DNA of 64,000 nt from contig CAZTWL010000006.1 in NCBI GenBank assembly GCA_964617825.1, forward strand, positions 1-64,000, read 5' to 3'. The number at the start of each line of letters is the position of its first letter. Within the stretch, counting starts at the first letter, position 1. Made by a program: the position numbers and the translations under genes. The notes under the pieces are model-generated. The model made no database searches. It had not been told where the DNA came from and was given only the letters and a program-made list of their open reading frames with translations. Positions 1 through 9,547 of this stretch are shown here, piece after piece. The stretch is from VSJD01 sp964617825 (GTDB lineage: Bacteria > Verrucomicrobiota > Kiritimatiellia > JAAZAB01).

Positions 1-2064
1 AGCGGCGAATTTACGACCGATCAAGCCGTGGAAAAAACCATCGATCTCCAGCAGGGCGACCTCGGTTGGTATGAAATCGTATTCCGTCTTTATGACAAGG
101 GCAACCGCCGCCTGATTACCGAGCACACCGCTGCCTACGCGCTGCTTGGCCCCGATACCCGCCAGGCAGGCTACGAGTCCCCCTATATGGGCTGGGCCTG
201 GAACGGCGCCCATTACAGCGACAACCGTCCGGAAGTCTTCGGGCTGCGCGTGAGGAAAGCCGGTATTCGCCGGGCACTGGGAATGGCCGGCAACAAGAAA
301 TCAACCGAGAAAGACTGGGAAAAATACAAAATCACCGAACTGATTGCCAGTGTCCACACCCAATTCCCGTTGAAGCCGGATGAGCAGGTTAAAAAAGAAA
401 TTGCCGAAAAGCTGGCCAAATGGCCGCACGCAAGCCTGGTCGTGGTTTTCTGGGAAACTTCCGACCCCTTTGGACCGTATGCCCAGGCGCCGGAGCTGAT
501 CGGCAAAAAACCGCCCGAATACAACGAAGCGCGCAAAAAACGCGCCGCCGAACGCCGGGCGATTGTAGAACAAGTCAACCGGGTTGTGCGCAAGGACTTT
601 CCGCAGCTTAAGGTCATTTTCGGCAATTCGCTGGCCTGCGGCGAACTCGTTGCCGAAGTGCTGAGAAACAAGCCGCCGCAAGACAATTTTACCCACATCG
701 GCACAGAGGCTATTCAACGCACCGCCCATCCGGAAAAGCCGAATGTAACCTTCACCATGATGTGGTCAAGGCAGCTCATCGATACGGCCAAGGCCCTGGG
801 CTATGACTACAAAGTCACCTGCTGCCCCGAAAACATTTCGCGCAAGCCGGATACGATCGGCGAGGTCAACTATGCCGAATGGATGGTACGCGATATGCTG
901 GTTCAGTATGCCTTCGGCTTCGAGGATATCGGCGGGGCCGGCGCGGGCGGCGGCGGACACGGCAACTGCTATGACGGGTCGTTCTATGGCTCAGGCCCCA
1001 ATCGCGGCCCGTATTTTTATCCGGCGCGGGCTTTTGCGGCGACCGCCACATTGACCAAAATCCTCGACTGCGTTAAGTTCGTTCGCCTGGTTCCCACCGG
1101 CTCGGAAACGGTCTATGCCGCCGAATTCGAAAGAAAGTACGACGGCAAGACGATCTATGTTTTCTGGACCAGCCGCGGCACGGCCGAGCTTGCCCTGAAG
1201 CTCGGTTCGAACGACCTGGAGCTCGTCAATCTTTACGGCAAGATCACCAAGCCGTGGCTTTGGTTCAAAAAGATGACGATCACGGCGTCAACTGCGGCAC
1301 AATATATTATTACGGACGCCAAAATTAAAGCGATTGCCTGCGGCGCACGCACGTATCAGGATGAATGGTCCGTGCCGCTGCCGGGCTTCAAGGTCGTCGA
1401 TGCCGTCGATTCGCTTGACAAATGGGAGCTTGAAAAAGAGCCGAACAAGCTGGTCGACGATCCGGCTGCATTCAAATACACCCACGACATCTACCGCACT
1501 CCCGGCAAAGCGCAGGTCAAGGAAGTCGACGATCCGGAAAAAGGCAAATGCCTGGAAATATCAATAGCCTCGAACGCCAAGCTCCACAAGCTCATGTCCG
1601 AATATGCCGTGATCAAGCTCAAAAAGCCGATTCCGATTGAAGGGGAGATCAACTCGGTCGGGCTGTGGGTCAAAGGCAATTCCGGATGGGGACAGATATT
1701 CTGGGAATTGGAGGATGCCTCCGGCACCAAGCTGGTTTCCAGCAGCCTCGGCCAGTATGGCAACGTCATGGATTTCGAAGGCCGGATCTCCATCGACTTC
1801 GACGGCTGGGCTTTCCTTTCCATGCCGGTGACGGACAAATCGCCGATCCGCGAGCTTTCCACCGGCGACATAAAGAATATATGGAGCGGAAATCGTTCGC
1901 CAAAACAGCCGGTGAAACTCACGGGGATTGTCTTCTGCGCCCCGGCGCATCCGCTTTATATCACGGACTATAAAACCTGCGACCAGACCATCCGTGTCAA
2001 GGATGTTTCCGTCATCAGCGAACCGCTGCCCGCGCTCAAGGCAAAGAAAGCACTGGCTCCCTGA
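1..2064 (+). CDS. Secreted TIM-barrel/carbohydrate-binding protein, copy 1 (5' end outside window)
   Basis: The reading frame is open from base 1, so the gene starts upstream of the window; the GTG at 28 is internal, because SGEFTTDQAV before it aligns with GGAFTTDQAV of the next gene. The visible part is closely similar throughout to the C-terminal part of the 2402-5818 protein. It shows an Ig-like strand region, a central domain with VVVFWETSDP and THIGTEAIQRTAHPEK that I read as a TIM-barrel hydrolase-like fold, and a C-terminal jelly-roll-like domain with GLWVKGNSGWGQIFWELED. The conserved Glu residues in those motifs could be catalytic, but this is inference. I do not recognise a named glycoside hydrolase family. 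Probable role: exported polysaccharide binding or degradation. Confidence 0.75.
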   Translation, partial: SGEFTTDQAVEKTIDLQQGDLGWYEIVFRLYDKGNRRLITEHTAAYALLGPDTRQAGYESPYMGWAWNGAHYSDNRPEVFGLRVRKAGIRRALGMAGNKKSTEKDWEKYKITELIASVHTQFPLKPDEQVKKEIAEKLAKWPHASLVVVFWETSDPFGPYAQAPELIGKKPPEYNEARKKRAAERRAIVEQVNRVVRKDFPQLKVIFGNSLACGELVAEVLRNKPPQDNFTHIGTEAIQRTAHPEKPNVTFTMMWSRQLIDTAKALGYDYKVTCCPENISRKPDTIGEVNYAEWMVRDMLVQYAFGFEDIGGAGAGGGGHGNCYDGSFYGSGPNRGPYFYPARAFAATATLTKILDCVKFVRLVPTGSETVYAAEFERKYDGKTIYVFWTSRGTAELALKLGSNDLELVNLYGKITKPWLWFKKMTITASTAAQYIITDAKIKAIACGARTYQDEWSVPLPGFKVVDAVDSLDKWELEKEPNKLVDDPAAFKYTHDIYRTPGKAQVKEVDDPEKGKCLEISIASNAKLHKLMSEYAVIKLKKPIPIEGEINSVGLWVKGNSGWGQIFWELEDASGTKLVSSSLGQYGNVMDFEGRISIDFDGWAFLSMPVTDKSPIRELSTGDIKNIWSGNRSPKQPVKLTGIVFCAPAHPLYITDYKTCDQTIRVKDVSVISEPLPALKAKKALAP

Positions 2065-2157
2065 ACAATGCAAATCAAGCGTAAAGAAAACCAACCGATC
2101 TGAGGTGAGACTCGTCGGGGCACGCCGCCTGCATCCCGGTTCGCCGGGCGATCGGAA

Positions 2158-2364
2158 TTACTGCTGGAGGTCGGGAATATCTCGTCCTCCGCATTGAAGG
2201 ACGGCACGGTTAATATCGATTCAACAGAATGGAAGGATTTCGAATTAACTTGTGAAAGACCGGACGCCAACGAACTTTTCGCCTTGTTGCTTGTGCATGA
2301 CAGCGGCGAAGTCATGATAGATGACGTGTATTTCTATCAATTTCCGGAGCCGACAACCCCATGA
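2158..2364 (+). pseudogene. Remnant of a carbohydrate-binding module
   Basis: The frame beginning TTA CTG CTG GAG at 2158 reads LLLEVGNISSSALKDGT, then TEWKDFELTC, LFALLLVHDSGEVMIDDVYF, and stops at TGA 2362-2364. This is the usual C-terminal half of a CBM_4_9-type jelly roll (W-x-x-F followed later by a hydrophobic strand and IDDV). No start codon or ribosome binding site precedes it and the sequence further upstream does not continue the domain in the same frame. It lies between the two tandem paralogues and resembles neither of their C-terminal domains, so it looks like the tail of a third gene lost by deletion. Confidence 0.55.
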
Positions 2365-2401
2365 TCAAACCGGCAAAGTCAACTCAGCCATAAAGAAAAA
2401 A

Positions 2402-5400
2402 ATGAAAAAAATTGAAATGTATTGTTTGGCCGTCCTGTTGTTTTCACTGTGCGCCGCGGGGCTTTTCGCCGCCGTGGTAGAGGTGCCCGCCGACGCCGCG
2501 ATGGCCTCCGTCAAGTTCAAGGCTGGCCGGGATCCCATTACGTTAAGCTTGAAATGGGCCAATGCTTCCTCCAACAGCATTGTGGTCCAGCCGGCGGATA
2601 CCGCGCTGATTATCGACAGCAACAGCGGCAAGAAATATCTGACGAAACAGGCGGGTTTTGAATTCAAAGGACTGGGGATCGTGGATTTTGTCCGCCCGAA
2701 CGTGACCATTTTCCGCAAGGAAATCCGCCAAAAATATACCAATGAGTGGGACAATCTGCCGGAGATTTACGGCAAGGAATATCTGCTGGAATTAACCCAG
2801 ATAAGTACCGGCGTGGAATGCCGCATCAACGGCAACTATGCCGGCTTTATGCCCGCGGGCAAACGTGGCCGTATTGTCCAGGTTGACTCGCCGCTTGCTG
2901 AAAAGGATTTCGTTTTCCGCGCAATGCCGGACAATCCGAGATTTCTGCCGCTGGACATAACCTTCAAAAACAATCCGGGTGCGATGACCAACGCCGCGGT
3001 TACGCTGAAGGACAATTCCATACCGTTCATCACGCCGACGCTGGCGAATTTGGATGTCGGGGTAACGACCTCGCAATATGCGCTCTATCCCGGAGGGTAT
3101 GGCGACAGCGGTTATACCGGCCGCAACGCGTTTGACAATCCGAAAGACTCCTATCTTTTCACGATTCCGATGAAGCAGTATTCGCATGCCTGGCTGCTCT
3201 GTGCCGTTGAGGAAGACCCGGCGAAGACTCCGACCGTCAACGTGCGTTTGACCCGTTTTGTGCCAACAGGCCAAAATGGCGGGCGCGCATACTCCGCCAT
3301 CGCGGACACGGTCTGCGCCGTTCCGGGCCCCAATGCGCAACAGGTCGGCACGGTTGTGGTCAACGGCAAGACGCTCCCGCTCTGGCGGGTGGAGGCGCGG
3401 TTTGACCTTGGAAAAGTTATCGACCTGATCACCGATCCTTATGGCAAATGGGGGCGCGGCGCGTTTCCGATGTATTACCTTGATTTTGAAATAACCGGCG
3501 AAACGTTCAAGAGACGCCGGCCGATGGGCGACCCGCGCCCTTATCCCGACTCGGCGAAGCAAAGTTCCGTGCACGTTTTCGGTGTCACGCTTGAAAAAGC
3601 TCCGGCGGACGTCAGGTTCATGGAGACGAGTTTTTCCCAGAACAAGTTCAACGATGATGAGAAGCCCGAAATGAAGGTCGCCGTTACGCCGGTCATTCCG
3701 GGGGCCTACACGCTGTCGTGGCAAATCAAGGATGCGGATGGCAAAGCGGCGGGGGGCGGCGCATTTACCACGGATCAAGCCGTGGAAAAGACCATCGATC
3801 TCCAGCAGGACGACCTCGGCTGGTATGAAATCACATTCCGGCTTGAGGATAAGACTAACCATCGCCTGATTACCGAGCACACGGCCAGCTACGTCCTGCT
3901 TGGTCCGGACACGCGGCGGGCGGGCTATGAGTCCCCTTACACGGGTTGGGCCTGGAGTGGCGCTCATTATACGGACGGCCGCCCGGAGGTCGTCGGCTTG
4001 TGCCTGAAGAAAGCCGGTGTACGCCGGGCGCTGCATTGGAGTGATAACCGGAATTTAACGGAAAAAGACTGTGAAAAATGGAAACTTACAGAACTACTCG
4101 TGTTCAGCGGAGCCAAGGTCACCAAAACGGACGAGGAACTCAAACAACTGATCGCCGAGAAGCTGGCGAAGTGGCCGCATGCCAATCAGGTCGTGGTCTT
4201 CTGGGAAAGCTACGAGCCGATGGGCGCCTATGCGCAAGCGCCGGAACTGATTGGCCAGAAAGCGCCGGTATACGATGCAGCCCGCCAGAAAATCGTTGAT
4301 GAACGCTGGGCATTTGTCGAACAGGTCAACCGGGTTGTGCGGAAGGACTTTCCGCAGCTCAAGGTGCTTTTCGGCAATTCGCTGACCTGCAGCGAACTCA
4401 TCGCGGAAATCTTGAGGCACAAGCCGCCGAAGGAATATTTCACCCACATCGGCACCGAGGCGATTCAGCGCACGGCGCACCCGGAAAAACCGAATATCCC
4501 GTTCACCATGATGTGGTCGCGGCAGCTAATCGATACGGCCAAGGCCCTGGGGTATGACTACAAAGTCACCTGCTGTCCCGAAAATATTTCGCGCAAGCCG
4601 GATACGATCGGCCAGATCAACTATGCGGAATGGATGGTGCGCGATATGCTGGTTCAACATGCGTTCGGGTTCGAGGATATCAGCGGAGCAGGCTACGGTG
4701 GAGGCGGGGTTGGTAACATTTACGATGGCACGTACTACTGCGGTGGCCCCAACCGTGCGCCGTATTGTTATCCCGAACGCGCCTTTGCAGCGACCGCCAC
4801 GCTGACCAAGATCCTCGACTGCGTCAAATTCATCCGTTTTGTTCCCACGGGTTCATTGACGGTCTATGCCGCCGAATTCGAACGACAATATGACGGCAAG
4901 ACCATCTATGCCTTCTGGACCAGCCGCGGCACAGCCGACCTTTCCCTTAAGCTCGCTTCAACCAGGATTGAACAGGTCAATCTTTACGGCAAGACCAGAA
5001 AACCGTCTCTCTGGTCAAGCCCGTCACTCTGGTTCAACAGAATGAACATCACGGCTTCCACTGCAGCGCAATATATTATTACGGATGCCAAGGTGAAGTC
5101 AATTTCCTGCGGGCGCCGCACATACCCGAATGACCCGGTCCTGCCGGGATTCAAGGTTGTTGATGCCGTTGATTCGCTTGAGAAGTGGCAGCTCGAAAAA
5201 GAGATCAACAAGCATTTCGAAACCGCCAGTACAAATACGCCAAAAGGTGGTATCGGCACTGATCACCGGACGCTTGCCAAAGCCGATGTCAAGGAAGTCA
5301 TGGATCCCGATAAAGGCAAATGTCTGGAAATAACGATCGATTCCAATGAAGCGCATCACAAGTTGATGAACGAATATGCCGTTATCCGCCTCAAAACGCC

Positions 5401-5818
5401 GATCCCGTTGGATATCAACGCGCACACGGTGGGCTTGTGGGTCAAGGGCAACTCCGGTTGGGGAAATATATTTTGGATCATCGAGAACACAAACGGCAAC
5501 AAATTTGCGTCATGCAGCAGCATGGTAAGTGACTACGTGGGCCGGGGCGCGATCGACTTTGACGGCTGGTGTTTCCTTTCCCAGCCGGTCACCGGCAAGT
5601 CCCCGATCCCGGAACTGTCCACGGGCGGGTTCATGCACCTTTGGGGCGGCACGATGAACCCGCCGCTCAAGCTCATCGGCCTCGGCTTTTCCGCGCCGGC
5701 GCACCCGCTCTACATCACGGATTACAAAAAGTGCGGACAAACCATCCGCGTCAAGGATGTTTCGGTCCTGAGCGAATCGCCGGCTGCCAAGGCTCCGCAG
5801 AAAACCGCGGCGCCCTGA
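2402..5818 (+). CDS. Secreted TIM-barrel/carbohydrate-binding protein, copy 2
   Basis: This 1138-residue protein starts at 2402 because MKKIEMYCLAVLLFSLCAAG is a clear signal peptide; the longer open frame from 2321 runs through the remnant domain. After about 440 residues of beta-rich sequence unique to this copy, residues from about 450 onward match copy 1: an Ig-like region, a TIM-barrel-like domain with VVVFWESYEP and HIGTEAIQRTAHPEK, and a C-terminal jelly-roll-like region with VGLWVKGNSGWGNIFW. Both copies end in an Ala/Lys/Pro-rich tail. The tandem arrangement shows a duplication followed by divergence. I infer an exported polysaccharide-acting protein but cannot assign a family or substrate. 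Confidence 0.75.
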   Translation: MKKIEMYCLAVLLFSLCAAGLFAAVVEVPADAAMASVKFKAGRDPITLSLKWANASSNSIVVQPADTALIIDSNSGKKYLTKQAGFEFKGLGIVDFVRPNVTIFRKEIRQKYTNEWDNLPEIYGKEYLLELTQISTGVECRINGNYAGFMPAGKRGRIVQVDSPLAEKDFVFRAMPDNPRFLPLDITFKNNPGAMTNAAVTLKDNSIPFITPTLANLDVGVTTSQYALYPGGYGDSGYTGRNAFDNPKDSYLFTIPMKQYSHAWLLCAVEEDPAKTPTVNVRLTRFVPTGQNGGRAYSAIADTVCAVPGPNAQQVGTVVVNGKTLPLWRVEARFDLGKVIDLITDPYGKWGRGAFPMYYLDFEITGETFKRRRPMGDPRPYPDSAKQSSVHVFGVTLEKAPADVRFMETSFSQNKFNDDEKPEMKVAVTPVIPGAYTLSWQIKDADGKAAGGGAFTTDQAVEKTIDLQQDDLGWYEITFRLEDKTNHRLITEHTASYVLLGPDTRRAGYESPYTGWAWSGAHYTDGRPEVVGLCLKKAGVRRALHWSDNRNLTEKDCEKWKLTELLVFSGAKVTKTDEELKQLIAEKLAKWPHANQVVVFWESYEPMGAYAQAPELIGQKAPVYDAARQKIVDERWAFVEQVNRVVRKDFPQLKVLFGNSLTCSELIAEILRHKPPKEYFTHIGTEAIQRTAHPEKPNIPFTMMWSRQLIDTAKALGYDYKVTCCPENISRKPDTIGQINYAEWMVRDMLVQHAFGFEDISGAGYGGGGVGNIYDGTYYCGGPNRAPYCYPERAFAATATLTKILDCVKFIRFVPTGSLTVYAAEFERQYDGKTIYAFWTSRGTADLSLKLASTRIEQVNLYGKTRKPSLWSSPSLWFNRMNITASTAAQYIITDAKVKSISCGRRTYPNDPVLPGFKVVDAVDSLEKWQLEKEINKHFETASTNTPKGGIGTDHRTLAKADVKEVMDPDKGKCLEITIDSNEAHHKLMNEYAVIRLKTPIPLDINAHTVGLWVKGNSGWGNIFWIIENTNGNKFASCSSMVSDYVGRGAIDFDGWCFLSQPVTGKSPIPELSTGGFMHLWGGTMNPPLKLIGLGFSAPAHPLYITDYKKCGQTIRVKDVSVLSESPAAKAPQKTAAP

Positions 5819-5840
5819 AACTATCGTAATGGAGTTCTTC

Positions 5841-6578
5841 ATGATTAAAGTAATGACCTACAACACGCGGTGCACCAACGGCATGGATTTGAGCCTTAAG
5901 AAAGGCGACTGGCTGCGAACGGGTAAAGTTATCGCCGCGGCCAATGCCGACATCATCGGGCTGGAGGAGGTGGCGATCAATCATCCCTACGCCAAGGGTG
6001 TAAATGTTCCCGCCGAATTGAGCGCTTTTCTGAAAATGAATTATTTTTTCGGCGTGACCATTTCATATCCGCGCTGGGATGAGGGCCAATACGAATTCGG
6101 GGTTGCCGCATTTGCGCGCCACAAGCTGACATTGGTGCAAGAAGTCAGCCTGCCGGTGCCGGAAAAACGCGAAAAGCGCATGGCGCTGATTGTTAAAGTC
6201 GCAGCGTCCCGGCCCTATTATTTTATCGTCACCCATTTGTCGTACGAAGGCGAATTCCCGGACGACGAAAAGCACCGGGTGGAGGCCATCCGGTTAATTA
6301 CCGAAACGGTCAAAAACAACGCTTATACACCCGCGATTCTGGTTGGCGATTTCAACGCAAACCCAGATTCGCCGTGCCTGGCTGCCGTACGCCAGGAATG
6401 GACCGTTTGCAACGACCGGAATCCGGAATTGAGCTTCCCGGCCGATCAACCGCAGCGCTTGATCGACTACATCTGTTTTTACCCCAAGCAAGCGTTCGAG
6501 ATTAACGAATGCCACGTTGTTCCGGACAGCAACGCCTCCGATCACCGGCCGGTGGTAGCCGAACTGAAAATGAATTAG
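5841..6578 (+). CDS. Endonuclease/exonuclease/phosphatase family protein
   Basis: This 245-residue protein has the EEP-fold signatures in order: MTYNTR at the N terminus, IIGLEEVA with the catalytic Glu, VTHLSYEG, VGDFNANPDSP with the Asp/Asn pair, and SDHRPVVAEL with the catalytic His. Members are Mg-dependent phosphodiesterases acting on nucleic acids, sphingolipids or inositol phosphates; the substrate cannot be read from the sequence. I chose ATG 5841 because GGAG lies 6 nt upstream; an in-frame ATG at 5829 would add four residues. No signal peptide is seen. It follows the preceding gene by 22 nt and may be co-transcribed with it. Confidence 0.85.
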   Translation: MIKVMTYNTRCTNGMDLSLKKGDWLRTGKVIAAANADIIGLEEVAINHPYAKGVNVPAELSAFLKMNYFFGVTISYPRWDEGQYEFGVAAFARHKLTLVQEVSLPVPEKREKRMALIVKVAASRPYYFIVTHLSYEGEFPDDEKHRVEAIRLITETVKNNAYTPAILVGDFNANPDSPCLAAVRQEWTVCNDRNPELSFPADQPQRLIDYICFYPKQAFEINECHVVPDSNASDHRPVVAELKMN

Positions 6579-6676
6579 TTCTGCGGCAAGCGCCTTGTTT
6601 CCGGGTCTATCGAATGTGTAATTCTCAGCATGTATAACTGTTCCCAAAGTTCAACGTAATATAAAGGTTTAGCTTT

Positions 6677-7753
6677 ATGAGATTCATGCCCACGATCCCG
6701 GATGATGTTGGCGATAAAACAATCAGTCAGCCGCAAGCTACCGGATCCGCCGGCCCCCACCAGGCAAGGCATCGGCAACGGGCGCAAAAGGCGAAAGGCA
6801 TGTTGATCGTGTGTGCCTGGATACTGACGTCCCTCGCATCCGTGGCCGCCAGCCCTTGGCCGGCGGAGGCGAACACGCAAGCCGTCAACTTGACCACTGT
6901 AGATATCGGCCTGAACACCAACAACTGGAGCGGAGCTGCCTGGAATCCGGTTACCCGCACGCTTTGGCTCGCTTGCAACTTCGGCTATTTCTACGCTTTG
7001 GTCGAGAATGGGAACGGTAGTTTCATGGTGGCCACGAATGCGGCCGGCGCGCAAGCCAAATGGAAGCCTCTATCGCCCCGCGGCGACCTCGAAAGTATCT
7101 GTCAGGCGGACTTCAACCGGCCGCTTGTCTACCTGATGGACGAAAACGGATGGATTCGGGAGTATGATGTCTCGCAGTACGGGGTGGTCAAAGAGAACCG
7201 GAACTGGGACATCCGGGGGCAATGTCCCGAAATTAACGGGATGGGACCGGAAGGCCTTACCTTCGTGCCGGACGAATGGCTCCGCCAGCAGGGATTTCAA
7301 GATACAAACGGTTGCCGCTATGCCAGCACGAACGGCATGGGCGGCTTAATGTTCGTTGGATACCAGACTGGCGGCTATATTCATGTTTTTGACCTGAACC
7401 CCAGCACGAACACTTTTGGGTACATTGGCCGCTACAAAACCGGCCGGACGGAAACCGCCGGATTGGAATTCGACCGTTCGACCGGCAATCTTTATGTATG
7501 GCACAACATCGGCAGCAACTACCTCGAGGTGGTTGAACTGCGTTCGGAACCGGAGGGAGCTGAACGGCGCCTGCGGCAGCTGAGCGAATACGTCGGGCCG
7601 CGCACCGGCAATCTCGAGGGATTTGCGCTGGCGCCGACAAAAGGCCCCGATCCGTGGTGTTTCATTACGGATGACAACAATGTCAAGGGCGAAGCCGTCA
7701 TGTGGTATCGCCATTTTCGCCCAACTGTTGGCAACGACCAGCCGCAAAAGTAA
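6677..7753 (+). CDS. Exported beta-propeller-like protein (SdiA-regulated/phytase-like)
   Basis: The protein of up to 358 residues has a basic N terminus followed by a hydrophobic segment (GMLIVCAWILTSLASVAAS), so it is probably exported; AAAGG 9 nt upstream supports ATG 6677, and ATG 6800 is an alternative giving a tidier signal peptide. The mature part repeats short blade-like motifs: WSGAAWNPVTRTLWLACN, LESICQADFNRPLVYLMDE, GPEGLTFVPD, AGLEFDRSTGNLYVWHN and NLEGFALAP. This pattern matches SdiA-regulated or esterase-like-phytase beta-propellers. Catalytic function is unproven and could be absent. The gene stands alone between the EEP gene and the SIR2 gene. Confidence 0.55.
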   Translation: MRFMPTIPDDVGDKTISQPQATGSAGPHQARHRQRAQKAKGMLIVCAWILTSLASVAASPWPAEANTQAVNLTTVDIGLNTNNWSGAAWNPVTRTLWLACNFGYFYALVENGNGSFMVATNAAGAQAKWKPLSPRGDLESICQADFNRPLVYLMDENGWIREYDVSQYGVVKENRNWDIRGQCPEINGMGPEGLTFVPDEWLRQQGFQDTNGCRYASTNGMGGLMFVGYQTGGYIHVFDLNPSTNTFGYIGRYKTGRTETAGLEFDRSTGNLYVWHNIGSNYLEVVELRSEPEGAERRLRQLSEYVGPRTGNLEGFALAPTKGPDPWCFITDDNNVKGEAVMWYRHFRPTVGNDQPQK

Positions 7754-7804
7754 CGAACCGCCATGGAAGGCGGAACTTTTTAAGCGATACCGTTCCTGGA
7801 AAAA

Positions 7805-8569
7805 ATGACGATGAAGAGCGGCCGGAATTCCACCGATCAAGCCCGGCTCGGTAAATATTTCGCCGAAGCGCAGCGGATTGTGTTTTTGACCGGCGCGGGC
7901 ATGTCCACGGAAAGCGGCATACCTGATTTCCGGTCCGCAACGGGCCTTTATAATTCCGGCGTCAGCGAGCGTGTTTTCGATATCGATGCCTTTCGGGATA
8001 CTCCGGAATATTTTTACGCATTCGCCCGCACTTTTCTGGGAACGATCCGCCAGGCCCAGCCGCATGCCGGACATAAGGCCATGGCCGCCCTGGAACGTCA
8101 ACCGGGAAAACAAGTCCGGATTGTCACTCAAAACATCGATATACTCCATCAAAGGGCCGGCAGTTCCAATGTGCATGAGGTTCACGGCTCAATGGCATAC
8201 AGCCATTGCACGCTATGCGGTAACCGCATCGAGACGGAACAACTCTGGCCCGTCATCGAGGCCGGCCATGTGCCCAGGCATGCAGGCTGTAACGGGGTCT
8301 TCAAGCCGGAGATTGTGTTTTTCGGCGAGATGTTGCCGCAGGATGCCTTTACGGCGTCGGAGCGCGCCATAGCTGCAGCCGACTTGCTGGTGATTGCCGG
8401 CACTTCCCTCCAAGTTTATCCGGCCGCCGGGCTGCCGGACGCTCGCTCTCCCGATTGCCGGCTGGTCATCATCAATCAGACACCGACGCCCTTGGATGCC
8501 GAGGCCGATTTGCGATTTGATCAACGGATCGGCCAGGTCCTGGAGGCTGCATTGCACCACACGGCCTAA
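7805..8569 (+). CDS. SIR2-family NAD-dependent protein deacylase
   Basis: This 254-residue cytoplasmic protein has the sirtuin core: GAGMSTESGIPDFR near residue 30 for NAD binding, QNIDILHQRAG, the catalytic VHEVHGS histidine, and FKPEIVFFGE. It would remove acyl groups from lysines using NAD and release O-acyl-ADP-ribose. The zinc-binding loop has a normal first pair (CTLC) but the second reads PRHAGCNG, with His where the first Cys of the pair is usual, so zinc may be held by Cys3His or the site may be weakened. The stop codon lies 2 nt from the stop of the convergent 8572-9255 gene. ATG 7811 is an alternative start; neither has a strong ribosome binding site. Confidence 0.88.
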   Translation: MTMKSGRNSTDQARLGKYFAEAQRIVFLTGAGMSTESGIPDFRSATGLYNSGVSERVFDIDAFRDTPEYFYAFARTFLGTIRQAQPHAGHKAMAALERQPGKQVRIVTQNIDILHQRAGSSNVHEVHGSMAYSHCTLCGNRIETEQLWPVIEAGHVPRHAGCNGVFKPEIVFFGEMLPQDAFTASERAIAAADLLVIAGTSLQVYPAAGLPDARSPDCRLVIINQTPTPLDAEADLRFDQRIGQVLEAALHHTA

Positions 8570-8571
8570 TA

Positions 8572-9255
8572 TTAATAGACCCATGGGATTAATTTCTCGG
8601 TGGTTATTCTGGAGTATTCCTTGTATCCAGCGAGATTCGCCATCAAGAAGCTATCTTCAAGAATTGTCCTGGCGACTATCAGCGCAATGCCAAGAGCTGC
8701 CGGTATGAATGCGTAATACGAATTCATCAGCAGGGGAAATCCCAGATTCGCAATGATCAGGCCCGTATATCCCGGATGCCTGATAATCCGGTAGACTCCC
8801 GTACTGCAGACGTGATGTCCGATTTCTGACTGAATTCTGACCGTACTTGAAAAGAAGGCGTTTTCTCTTTTTGCGAAGGCAAAGATAATTTGCCCCAGCA
8901 GGACGATAAATACTCCAAAAATAGTCAGGACCCAGGGAACATCGCCGCTCCAGTGAAATCGTCCGGAGTCCAATCCTGCGACAACGAAAGTTATTAACTC
9001 GGCAAGGAACGTAATCCCCAGAATCTTTTTGTCCCAGGCCAGCCCGTCTTTTGCAGTCGCTGCCCGCTTTTCAGTAAGCGTTGACCTTTTGGGCAAGAGG
9101 ATATGGTTGATTGTCGTGCCGACGATCGCCGTCGCCAAATAGAGCAGTCCCTGCCAATAGATGAGTTTCCAGGAGCCAAGAAAGATGAACCCCGCGAATA
9201 ACACGACGCCCACATAGTTAAATAGAATTGCTTGTGCTTTACTCAAAGCTTTCAT
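8572..9255 (-). CDS. Isoprenylcysteine carboxyl methyltransferase-family membrane protein
   Basis: This 227-residue integral membrane protein has about five hydrophobic segments and the C-terminal signature of ICMT/phospholipid methyltransferases: GVYRIIRHPGYTGLIIANLG followed by EDSFLMANLAGYKEYSR. These motifs bind S-adenosylmethionine in the family. In bacteria the substrate is unknown because protein prenylation is generally lacking, so lipid or small-molecule methylation is more likely. I chose the ATG at 9255 (MKALSKAQ) over 9276 because the upstream residues MPRRLDS add only a polar tail. A mobile element sits 88 nt upstream of this start. Confidence 0.75.
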   Translation of the reverse strand: MKALSKAQAILFNYVGVVLFAGFIFLGSWKLIYWQGLLYLATAIVGTTINHILLPKRSTLTEKRAATAKDGLAWDKKILGITFLAELITFVVAGLDSGRFHWSGDVPWVLTIFGVFIVLLGQIIFAFAKRENAFFSSTVRIQSEIGHHVCSTGVYRIIRHPGYTGLIIANLGFPLLMNSYYAFIPAALGIALIVARTILEDSFLMANLAGYKEYSRITTEKLIPWVY

Positions 9256-9343
9256 CGAATCCAATCTGCGCGGCATGCCTCGCTGTATGGATTAATTCGA
9301 GCAGTCGCCGCCCAAGGTTCCAGTTCAATTTGAATTTCAAGAT

Positions 9344-9538
9344 CATTAGCATCCCATAGGTGCTCAGGCTGTAGGCTGAAGACTGTAGACCATAGGTAAA
9401 ATCACGGAAAAAGCGAAAACGTTTCTCAGGTTCCCATAAACTTGAGTTCCGGTTATTTGCCAATGTGTATTATTATTTCCGACCTACAGCCTACGGCCCA
9501 AAGGCCTACAGTCTCGGCGTCCCTATGGGACGCCAGTA
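9344..9538. mobile_element. Short non-autonomous element E1 (core type C)
   Basis: The element is 195 bp, begins CATTAGCATCCC and ends GGGACGCCAGTA. It is flanked by the perfect 9-bp direct repeat TTTCAAGAT at 9335-9343 and 9539-9547, which marks a target-site duplication. The right end contains the hairpin GGCGTCCCTATGGGACGCC. Runs of CTGTAGGC-like units form imperfect inverted arms. The core, reading on the minus strand, contains AACCGGAACTCAAG and matches the second half of the double element at 48009-48372. Confidence 0.85.
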
Positions 9539-9547
9539 TTTCAAGAT

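Noticed and set aside
2792..4036. A 414-codon open frame opposite the second paralogue
   Set aside because: The plus-strand gene has a signal peptide and a homologous neighbour; the antisense frame is Arg/Gly/Pro-rich without domains.
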